From assembly GCA_003117195.1 (NCBI GenBank), contig BDSI01000021.1, positions 868,001 to 932,000 of the forward strand: a DNA stretch of 64,000 nucleotides, written 5' to 3'. Within the stretch, counting starts at the first letter, position 1. Each line of letters begins with the position of its first letter. Source of the stretch: Eudorina sp. 2006-703-Eu-15 (taxonomy: Eukaryota; Chlorophyta; Chlorophyceae; Chlamydomonadales; Volvocaceae). This document shows, piece by piece, positions 56,285 through 64,000 of this stretch. Below the pieces are notes generated by a model. That model made no database searches, had not been told where the DNA came from, and worked only from the letters and a program-made list of their open reading frames with translations. The position numbers and the translations under genes were made by a program.

Positions 56285-56321
<37 letters not shown>

Positions 56322-58033
56322 GTACCCGTACCCGCACCCTTAACCCCCGCACACACGCCGTGGCCGAGGAGCCCCACCCGCCCACCGGTTTTAAACACTT
56401 TCCCCGGCGGTTTAAAATTCCTCTCCCCGGTTTTAAATTCCGCACCCGTTGCGCAGCTGTCCAGCTCGGCCTCCACACCCACCTGGGTCCTGGCCCTGGG
56501 CGGCGCGGGCATCGTGGTAAGTACAGTTTACAGTGCTGGAAAACGAGGTTGTCGTACTGTCGTACGAAAGTACGGCGGCAGACAACCGAGGCAGGGCCTC
56601 CGCAGGCCTCCGAAGCCCCGCTCCACTCCATTCCGCCCTCGAGCCAGCCCCCGAAGGGGATGTCCGCTGTTGCATCATCCGCGATGTGATGTGATCCTCA
56701 CATCCTTTCCATACACCCGGTCAGGGGGCCCTGTTTTCCTCGGGCCTGTTCTCACGAGTAGATGACAGATCGCTGGGGTCGTGGGGTGCTTGCAATACGG
56801 AGATGGGGTAGGGCACCTGCGAGCAGGGAAGTACGCGTGCCTCCGCCGTTCCGCGGCAAGGAGGCGAGCCCTGGTTGGTGGTTAGTTGGTTGGTTAACAA
56901 CCCACTCCTCCGTCTCCCCCAAACGACTCCGGGCGTCCGCGGGGGTTGTGGCGCTACCTGGTGGAGCCCCCTTGCGGTAATTGATCCCACGCTCGCCGTA
57001 CGTGGTTTCGGTGCAGGTGGGTCTGGGCACGTACGGCTACAACATCATCCGCGTCCTAGGTACGACTGGACCACTGTCCATACCCTGCAGAGGAATTTCA
57101 TGGAAGCTGCCGCACAGTCGTACAGTCGCACACAGCCGTACAGGGGATGGCATTAATATCGCCTCGACTGCTCACTCCGCGGGGGAAGGGGGACCCCGGG
57201 CTGCGCTGCGTGATAGGCCGTCACTTCCAACGCACACGGCTTGACGGGTGACGTGATCAGTACGGCAGTCTTGCTGCTGATGCTGCAACCGCCGCCCGCC
57301 GCCGCCCCGGCGTCCGCCACCAGGCGTCAAGAGCGTGGCCATGACGCCCTCCCGCGGCTACATCATCGAGCTGGCCACTGCGCTTGTTGTGGTGGTGGGC
57401 AGCCGCTACGGTACGGGTAACACGGGGGGAGACGGGGCGCAAGTCCGCTACAGCCCGCTTGATGTCGTACCGTACGACCGTACGGAAAAGAGGGCTCCTG
57501 GCAGACCGTGTACAAGAGGGCGCTGTCGAGGATGGTCATGGTAGCCCGCGCCCCCCTTGGCCTCCATGGGGGCCTCCACTCGGGCAACCGTTGGCGGTAC
57601 CATTGGTGCTACCGTTGGCGCTACCGTTGGCGCTACCTTTGACGGTACTGTTGGCGCTACCGTTTCCCCATGATGGCAACCGCCGCCGTGTGGCGTATCC
57701 GCCTTGGGCCACGGGCACTTCGGGCGCCCTGGCCCCAACAGTTGCGGCGGCCCCCAAGCGGCCGCACCGTCCCGCGGGTCTGCTCCCTGCTCCCCCTGCC
57801 CCGCCCCGCCCCGCTCACGCACGCGCTCACGCCCGCCCGCAGGCCTGCCGCTGTCGACCACGCACTGCCAGGTGGGCGGCACGGTAGGTGTGGGGATGCT
57901 GGAGGGCGTCGTCCGCGGCGTCAACTGGCCTCTGGCGCTGCGCTTCATCGGCGGCTGGGTGTTGACGCTGGTGGTGGCGGGGCTGCTGTCCGCAGCGCTG
58001 TTCGCGCAGGGGGCCTACGCGCCGCGTGCGTGA
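51343..58033 (+). CDS. PiT-family (PHO4/PTB-like) sodium- or proton-coupled phosphate transporter, 13 exons
   Basis: Takes up inorganic phosphate across a membrane. Exons: 51343-51418, 51879-51890, 52780-52957, 53373-53464, 53800-54017, 54282-54502, 54801-55368, 55696-55785, 55943-56044, 56457-56516, 57017-57059, 57324-57410, 57843-58033. All phases fit, giving 1938 nt or 645 residues. Both inverted family signatures are present: [15 protein letters not shown] (residues about 26-40, completed only by the 12-nt exon 2) and [17 protein letters not shown] in exon 9. The paired PVSTTHSI and [11 protein letters not shown] motifs mark the two half-repeats. Exon 7 (residues about 266-455) encodes the central hydrophilic loop, with Gly/Ser/Ala runs. 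The first in-frame ATG is 51343. Intron 2 carries a transposon; intron 6 carries a hairpin. Confidence 0.94.
51928..52433. mobile_element. Non-autonomous hAT-like DNA transposon in phosphate transporter intron 2
   Basis: A 506-bp element bounded by perfect 15-bp terminal inverted repeats, CAGTGTTGCTATCTT at the left and AAGATAGCAACACTG at the right. It is flanked by an exact 8-bp target duplication GGTGGAGT (51920-51927 and 52434-52441). An 8-bp duplication and a CAG-type terminus fit the hAT superfamily. No transposase frame is present. The subterminal regions hold repeated short motifs such as GGCAGGGCAGATTT (about 52005 and 52302) and GGAAATAAAA (about 52040 and 52369). Confidence 0.9.
54677..54739. 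repeat. Inverted repeat (hairpin) in transporter intron 6
   Basis: The left arm 54677-54699 (AGATACCC, five extra bases, TAACCATTAC) pairs with the right arm 54722-54739 (GTAATGGTTAGGGTATCT). The loop contains a second small palindrome, TACCTG/CAGGTA. It lies in the intron in front of exon 7. Confidence 0.7.
55885..55934. repeat. Triplicated TGACGTCA palindrome in transporter intron 8
   Basis: Three copies of GATGACGTCACC, with TGACGTCA at 55887-55894, 55905-55912 and 55925-55932, in a 157-base intron immediately upstream of the exon carrying the second GANDVAN signature. The octamer equals the CRE/bZIP consensus. Confidence 0.75.
56285..56337. repeat. ATACCC/GTACCC hexamer array in transporter intron 9
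   Basis: About eight units of CCCATA or CCCGTA in the intron before exon 10. Similar in type to the array at 37858-37924 in the channel gene. Confidence 0.85.
57585..57668. repeat. CTACCGTTGGCG dodecamer array in transporter intron 12
   Basis: Six or seven imperfect 12-base units lie in the last intron of the phosphate transporter. The reverse-strand reading gives a false Asn-Gly-Ser repeat. Confidence 0.8.
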
Positions 58034-60213
58034 GGGCTGGGCAGGGCGGAAGGACCTCGTCTGGAAGGGGCGAACCCCGTCCGGAGGGGGGAATCCGAGG
58101 CTCCCTTCCCCGGGGGCATCCGCCGCAGGGCGCCCCAGAGGACCCAGGGGCGGGGAGAGCGTTTCAAGAACTGCCGTCTGGCGAGTAGAGACCCCGGGTC
58201 GTGGGCCGCCCGCTTAGGGGGTGCCCGGCACCGAAATGGCGGGAAGGGAAACCCTCGTGTGTGTGTGTGTGTGTTTGAGGGGAATCCCGCGTAGCTTCCC
58301 CGGGGACCCCTGGGCGGCGGCAGCGTTGGTTTTTAATCAAGGATGACGAGACGCTGGGCCGGATCGCACGCTTTGGGGATCGGGGATCGCGTGCGGGACT
58401 GCGAGAGCGGCTTTGTTGAGCTGGATTGGGTTGGGCCCCGACGAGCGCACCGTTTGGGCCCGTGTTGCAGGGGAGTTGTTGTGTGCGCGATGCGTGACTG
58501 GGCTATCATAGCTCCGGCCCTGGATCTTGAGGCGGCGTCTCCACCCGGGACGTCCGAGCAAAACGGCATCAAAACTCAAACTTGACGTCAATGCAACACA
58601 CATAGTGGACCAGCACGTGCTGGGGCTGCGAGTGCGGAAGGCGCTCGAGGGGTCCGGCGGGTGAGTGGCGTGGTGCCTGGGTGCGGGCTGCGGGGGGCTC
58701 AGTCGTCGCACACAAACTGGGGGGGGGGCTTGGTCGAACTGAGTCGCAGGTCGAGCGTGTCGAGTGTGAATGGGCTCGGTCGTGCCGTGGCAGCGGCAGG
58801 TGCGCCCCTGTCGCGTAGCACCACTGCCTGCGGCGCCACGAGGGCCGCGAGGGCCAGGAGGAGCGGAGGACGGGGCCGAGGCGCGGAGATGTGTGCTGTG
58901 CTGCGGGACGGGGCAAAAGACGTCGCCCCCCTGTACTGGGTTGACGGCGCCGACCTCCTCCCGTCTTACCCGCCGTGCGTGCTACTAAATACGATTCATA
59001 ACATCACAGGGCATGTTGTCGATGAGGGACACGTATGACCAGCACAGCGTCTACGCGTAGGTCGGCCGGCCCCGAACGCCGGCACGGCAGGGTGTGGGTT
59101 CCCCAAGCACGGTATACAGCCCGTGCCGCCAGGCCCTGCGTAACGCCTGGGGAGGGAGGGGCGGGGCTCCGGGCGGTTCAACGACCACCTCCCGCGTCGA
59201 GTTCGCGTGCTCGATACAAGCCTAGCCAACCGCAACGACCACCTCAACATCCATCGAGGCCACCAAAGACCGCAACGCCCCGTCCTTGGGGTTCTTCCAA
59301 CCGCAACTGCTGCCTTGGGGTGGAGGGTGGGCTGGGGGCCAGTCCTGTCTCGTCTCCGGGAGCGTCGTAGAGGGCCCTTCGCGTGGCTGACCTCCGGGGC
59401 CCCGACTCTGCGCAGTGAGATCCAGCTACACCCGCACACGGCAGCAACACCCGGACACGGACGCGTACAGGGGTCTTGCGGCCATCCGGGAAAAGCCTGG
59501 CGCTTCTACAGCGTGGGGCCCGGCGGCCTACAAACCAGACCGACCCTAGGCCCCTCGACGCGCATCGCGCCCTGCTTGACCACCACTAGCGCTGCTACAC
59601 TCCAAACGAGAAGGCCTCCACATAGTCTCCTATCGCTGCCCTCACCAGCTCCTCCTCGAGGTACCTCACCGGGGGGCCGTGCATCTGTCGCCACCTCGTC
59701 GTCAAGACCTGTGTCTGCCAGAGGTCCCCGTATCGCGCGGGATCCCGCTGGCCTGGCCTGAGTCGATCAACAAGGCCCGGACCCGACCCGTGGGTCGGCC
59801 CCATAGGACAGACCCCGCAGGTTCGACGCTCTGAACCCCGAGCCCTCTTCCTTCCTGTCCTTCTACACGCAAGCACGCCAGCCGCCGCCGCTGCCGCCAC
59901 CGCGCTGATGTCGGCAAGACCCGTGCCAGCCTTGCTACGGGACTGGCGCGGGATCCCGCCTGGTCTCAATCGACCAACAAGGTCCGGACCCCCGCCGCCG
60001 TCGCCGTCGCCGCCGCGATTATGTCGGCATGGACCGGACGCACCTGTCACTGGCAGCCCCCGACCCTCCGTGTCTCCGATGTTTCCTTCACACGGATCGC
60101 CATCACCACGCTCCGTACCCACCACCTGTGCCCTGGTTCCCACCTACACCCCAGTCCTAGTCCCAATCCCAGCCCTAGTCCCAAATCCCCAAACCCACAT
60201 CAAAACCACACGC
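58034..60213. other. 2.2 kb between convergent phosphate transporter and AP-4 mu genes
   Basis: Holds the two 3' UTRs. A diverged direct repeat is visible: the blocks around 59730-59790 and 59935-59990 share GCGCGGGATCCCGC and an ATCAACAAGG(C/T)CCGGACCC stretch, each close to a GATGTCGGCAAGACC-like segment and a GCC/GCG-rich tract. A minus-strand frame ending at 59595 has a plausible-looking C-terminus (LEEELVRAAIGDYVEAFSFGV style), but no start, splice chain or family could be assigned. It may be a decayed repeat-borne gene. Nothing else is supported. Confidence 0.35.
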
Positions 60214-62280
60214 TCACGTGCGGAACGTGTACGAATTTGACGTGGTGACGTACCGCACCCAGCGGTACGGGTTGTAGCTCTTCTCGGCCTTCTTCAGGAT
60301 CTGCAGGTACTTGAGCATGATCCGCGAGGCCGAGTACATGGGGATGGTGAAGCGCAGGTTCACGGGCCCCACCTCGCTGCGAAGCGACGCGCCGTAGGGC
60401 TTCTCCAGCGTCAGCCGCGCGCGCAGCGTGAACTCGCTGCCGCCCGGGCAGCGCTTGAAGCGCCAGCGCAGCAGGTGCGTCTTCTCGTTGAAGTCCCAGT
60501 TCTGCGCCGCCGCCGCCGCCGCCGCGGCGGCGGCGCCGCCCTTGCCGCCGCCGCCGCCGGCGGCGCCCTCCAGGTCACAGTGCACGCGCTGCACCCAGCG
60601 CGGCGTGGGCACCTCCACCTCCAGCCCGTTGGCGGCCTTGTCGCTCGGCACCTCGCACCACAGCCGCAGCGTCAGGAGCGCCTTGTACTCCGAGTTGGGG
60701 TCCGCGTCGACGGCTGCGTGCAGCCGGAAGGGCGGCTTGAACCCGTGCGTGGTCCGGTAGTTCATGAGCGCGAACTCGCCATCGGGCGGGACGAGGGAGA
60801 TGGAGCGGTCGACGTCGAAGTTGTCCAGGTTGGCCACCTCGTGGAAATTGCAGTCGTCCAGGACGACCATGTGGCCGCGCTCCGCGGCGCGGTCCAGGCC
60901 GCCGTAGGACGTGTCCCGCTTGCCGATGAGCAGGTCGTCGTTGAGCTTGATCTTGATTGGCGGGTTGCCCGCGAGGTAGCTCTTGATCTGCACGGCGCCG
61001 TCCACCTGGGCCGAAGCGATGTAGCCGCTGGCGTTGAAGGTGCTGCGGGAGGGAGGGGGCGGAGGGAAGTGCAGCGCCGACGGCGGGAGCGGCGGGCGAG
61101 CCGAGCCGGGCCGAATCGGGAGCCGGACCCAAATGAAAGAGGGCAGGGCGCGGGAAGGGGTCAAAAGCTGGGGGTGACGACCGGTGCGCGGGGAGAGGGT
61201 ATGAGGTGGGGCGGTGCTTCGTTCCAGGGCAGAGGCTGGCGGGCAGGGGGTCAGGGGGGCAGAGGCTGGCGGGAAGAGGCTGGCGGGCAGGCGGGCAGGC
61301 ATACGCTGAGACGAGCAGGTGCGAATGGTTCAACTTGGAAACCCAGTCCGCACGACAGATGCCTGCCGATTTGCGGCTCACAGGGCAGCGAGCAAGATTG
61401 CATAACCGGTTGCATCGAATCGCAAGCTGCGCTGTGCGCCCTGTGAGCGTGCCCCGCGAAACACGCCCCACCCGCGGTCATCGTCTGGTAGGTCGCGGCG
61501 GACCGGGGGGGGGCCGATTGTGAGCGAAGCTGCTTCAGGCTGTTGCCGTGCGGGTTGGAACCACGGGTCACTCATCATGGTCCTCTCGCCTAACAACAGG
61601 CAGCAACCCTGACGACGCAGCCTGTCTACTTAGTTTCATTAACTTAGTTCCGCTAAGGGAACCCGATATCCTGCACGGTTTGGCAGCGTGGGCCAGCGAG
61701 GACGTTCGCACCAGGTGATGCGCTCCACCACGTCCACGAAGATCTCATCCCGCCGCTTGCCGTCCGTCCGATTCGTCTCCAGCACGCTCTTGAACACTCC
61801 CGTGGGGCCCTTACTGAGACTGAAGAGGGGCTTTGCCTGGTAAAAGGCCGGCGCCACGACTACAGGGTCGTTCACGACAAACTGCTTGAGGGCCTCCGTG
61901 GCTGTGCTCTGCGGAAAGCCATAGTCCACCACCTCGTCCAGCAGCTCGTAGATCAGCACCACGTTCTTCCGGATGGCATCCTCGCTCAGGAACCCGCAGT
62001 AGTCTTTGACGATCGTGCTGATTCGCTTTAGGAACTCCAGAACAAACGACGGGGACAGGTTTGACCGTGTCGTCGCCACAAGCTGTACACCTCCCTCCTT
62101 AATGTGCAGATACGTGACGCCATCTACGTTGAAGACCGGGGGCGCTTCTCCATCGCCTTCCTTCCAGAATTTGGCATTCCTAAAGAATATTTCTGACGAC
62201 GTGCGAGGTACATCTCCAAGGTAATCTTTTCGAATGATCACATCACCCCGAGAAGACAGGATGTAGAACTGGGAAATCAT
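60214..62280 (-). CDS. AP4M: AP-4 adaptor complex mu subunit, 2 exons
   Basis: Medium chain of the AP-4 coat, which sorts cargo at the trans-Golgi network. Exon 1 is 61712-62280 and exon 2 is 60214-61042. The split codon TG|C joins them, giving 1398 nt or 465 residues, the normal mu-chain length. Exon 1 is the longin-like domain: MISQFYILSSRGDVIIRKDY, SSEIFFRNAKFW, PPVFNVDGVTYLHIK, KNVVLIYELLDEVVDYGFPQ and EIFVDVVERITC. Exon 2 is the mu-homology domain: NPPIKIKLNDDLLIG, LDDCNFHEVANLDNFD, ISLVPPDGEFALMNYR, PRWVQRVHCDLEG, and the C-terminal PYRWVRYVTTSNSYTFRT. The motifs SRGD, SSEIFFR and PPVFNV favour mu-4 over mu-1, mu-2 or mu-3. An Ala/Gly insertion (GGGGGKGG followed by Ala) sits between two strands of the cargo domain. 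Confidence 0.95.
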
Positions 62281-62751
62281 TTTCTCTCAACCCGTAGGGG
62301 CGCCCTGCTAAACAAGGCGCCCCAGTAGTCAGCTAACGATGTCTTCTGCTTTTGAGAAAACAGCAAGATGCACGAAAGCACATTCCTTGGTCCAACCGAC
62401 GCAACCACAAGGCTCCACTACGTAATGCGTCAGTATGGTGGCGAAGTATGCTATGAGCACGGTCAACCGTTCTATTACTCTCAACATTGGACATGCTGCT
62501 GTTCCGATTTACGCCCGGCAAACCGTTGCCCCTTGCCGTATACAACGGCGTCTTCAACACAGGACCGGAGCACCGGAGTATCCTAATGCAACGTCAATCA
62601 ATGCAACGTCAATCATTGTATCAGGGCTTAGGGAACCAAAATTCAAAGTTGCCTCAATTGGAATTCATCTACAGGATTGTAATTTCCGCTGCTTCGTGGA
62701 GCCACCAGTGACGAGACGCAATGATAAAATCTCAGCAACGTGACGTTGTGA
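62281..62751. promoter_or_regulatory. Divergent intergenic region between AP-4 mu and the DUF4346-like gene
   Basis: About 470 bases separate two outward-reading genes, so it probably contains both promoters and 5' UTRs. A direct repeat CAACGTCAAT(C)A occurs at 62588-62614. No consensus core promoter element is obvious. Confidence 0.4.
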
Positions 62752-64000
62752 ATGGCCGGCGTCATGTCGGTACACTTCCATGCCTCCTTAGGCGAACACC
62801 TCTACGCCCGTGCGCTGCAGTACCGGCAGCACCTGGCCCGACCGCCTCAGCCGGCACCGAAGCAGCGCTCCTCAAGTCTGTCGACGACAAGCTGTCTTTC
62901 CGACCCCTACAACTGGACCCTGCTGGGTAAGGTCCCGTCCTCGGATGGAGAGCTGTGTTAGTTTCGGCGGTGGCAGGTTTCGAGGGTGCACGACACCCGC
63001 ACTCACACTCATCCAGTGCACGCACTGCGGGTCTGCGGGTCGCACATGCATACATGAATTGCCTTTAAGAACGCAGCTGATGGCAGTAAAGTAGGAGTTG
63101 GTTTCGTCGGCGGTCAGATGTTTCGCTACCTAGGCATAATCGCGGAATCGTACGGCAGTGTAAATTGTTGGGCCGACACTGGTCTGGAATGCATTCATCT
63201 TTTCATCGGTTGGGGTTATCACGCGAACGTGCCACCTGCGAGCTCATCTGCGTGTCGTCCCGGACCGGTGTCGGTCGATCTAGTGGCGGCGTCGCTCTTA
63301 TACCTTGCTACACCTAATCCGGTGTGTACGGGTGCTCGCGCCCAGCAGCAGCCGGGACCCCAGCAGGAGTGAATACCCCTAGGAGCGTAGAATTGCGCAT
63401 TAGGCCGTGTCTCTAACTTTTACGTCTTTGGAACGCGAACTTTTGGGTGAGTGCTTGGCTGTGCCCGAGCCCCTCTACCCAATGGCATACGAACGCCTTC
63501 GAGCCCCTTATCCCAGGAGACTGCTGCCTGCGTTGGGCTCCAGACCCTCAATTACCCAAATGGAATTGTCTGCTCACCGTGACAGGTACTTCATTATCCA
63601 CGTGGACCGCGAGACGCGCGAGATTGTGGCGGATCACTACTCCAACGCCATCAACTCCAAGGGCCTGGCGGTGGACGACGAGACGGGCGAGGTTATCGGG
63701 TGCCGCCCAGGAGGCGCGGTTCGGCTGCCGAGGCGCACGTTCAGAGGACGTACCGCGAAAGAGATCTCTGTGCGAATTCTGGAGGAGCCTTCTTTGCAGG
63801 CGCAGAACCAGCTGGCGCCCGCCAAGGACCACGAGCTACAGGAACAGCACCCGCAAGCCCTACCTTGGATTTCGCGTTTGGAACACGCAAATTATCTGGT
63901 GAGTTTGATAAGTTATACCCGTCTCTTGAGGCAAGGCGGGTTTCCCTAGGGTTTCCTAGTATGAGGCGAAGAGAGGGCGAAGCTAGATACCAGTTATTCG
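62752..64000 (+). CDS. DUF4346-like protein, 5' part (continues past window)
   Basis: Function not established. The first exon is probably 62752-62926 (MAGVMSVHFHASLGEHLYAR to DPYNWTLLG), with donor GG|GTAAGG. A later exon, about 63586-63898, follows acceptor GTGACAG. It encodes YFIIHVDRETREIVADHYSN, GLAVDDETGEVIGC, AKEISVRILEE, and SRLEHANYL just before a GTGAGT donor. The pattern of a YF(I/V)I-VDRE strand, an EHYSN-like segment and a closing SRL-HA-YL helix recalls DUF4346, a domain found in cyanobacterial and plastid-lineage proteins. The two exons do not join in phase, so at least one small exon in 62927-63585 is missing from this model. No plastid transit peptide is clear at the N-terminus. 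Confidence 0.55.

Noticed and set aside
56285..56337. CCCATA repeats as interstitial telomere sequence
   Set aside because: The unit does not match plant or Chlamydomonas-type telomere repeats, and it sits inside a transporter intron.

Overview
This is a nuclear genome window from a eukaryotic green alga, most likely a volvocine (Chlamydomonas/Volvox-like) species. The genes are split into many short GC-rich exons with GT-AG introns. The proteins carry long Ala/Gly/Pro/Ser runs, and introns are full of microsatellites and minisatellites. There is no operon structure, no rRNA and no CRISPR. Most of the raw open frames are chance frames in GC-rich DNA, so gene models were built by hand from conserved protein motifs and phase-consistent splice sites. 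No transcript evidence was available.

Layout, left to right. (1) 1-1875, minus: NAD-dependent malate dehydrogenase of the cytosolic type, cut by the window edge, with an unusual hydrophobic N-terminus. (2) 2423-7131, minus: amino acid/auxin permease (AAAP/SLC38-like), 10 exons. (3) 7132-10744: intergenic. (4) 10745-16451, plus: single-pass membrane protein of unknown family, 7 exons, about 926 aa. (5) 16452-20899: no gene recognised. (6) 20900 to about 25077, minus: large Ser/Ala-rich hypothetical gene. (7) 27477-41988, minus: a 21-exon SLO/BK-like potassium channel of about 1902 aa. (8) 42376-49096, plus: mitochondrial cysteine desulfurase NFS1, 11 exons, divergent from the channel. (9) 51343-58033, plus: PiT-family phosphate transporter, 13 exons, including a 12-nt microexon and an intronic hAT-like element. 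(10) 60214-62280, minus: AP-4 complex mu subunit, 2 exons. (11) 62752 to the right edge, plus: a DUF4346-like gene, incomplete.

The genes are ordinary, functionally unrelated housekeeping and transport genes. Those most worth a second look are the channel, with its long linker and tail, and the unknown membrane protein. Beyond genes, a 12-bp palindrome of the form GACCC-(AT/AC/GT)-GGGTC recurs twelve times exactly across the window, in exons, introns and spacers, and three of its exonic copies encode the same peptide, DPWV. There is also a well-formed non-autonomous hAT-like transposon, a microRNA-precursor-like hairpin in an NFS1 intron, and many intronic minisatellites, one of which has triplicated a 5' splice site.
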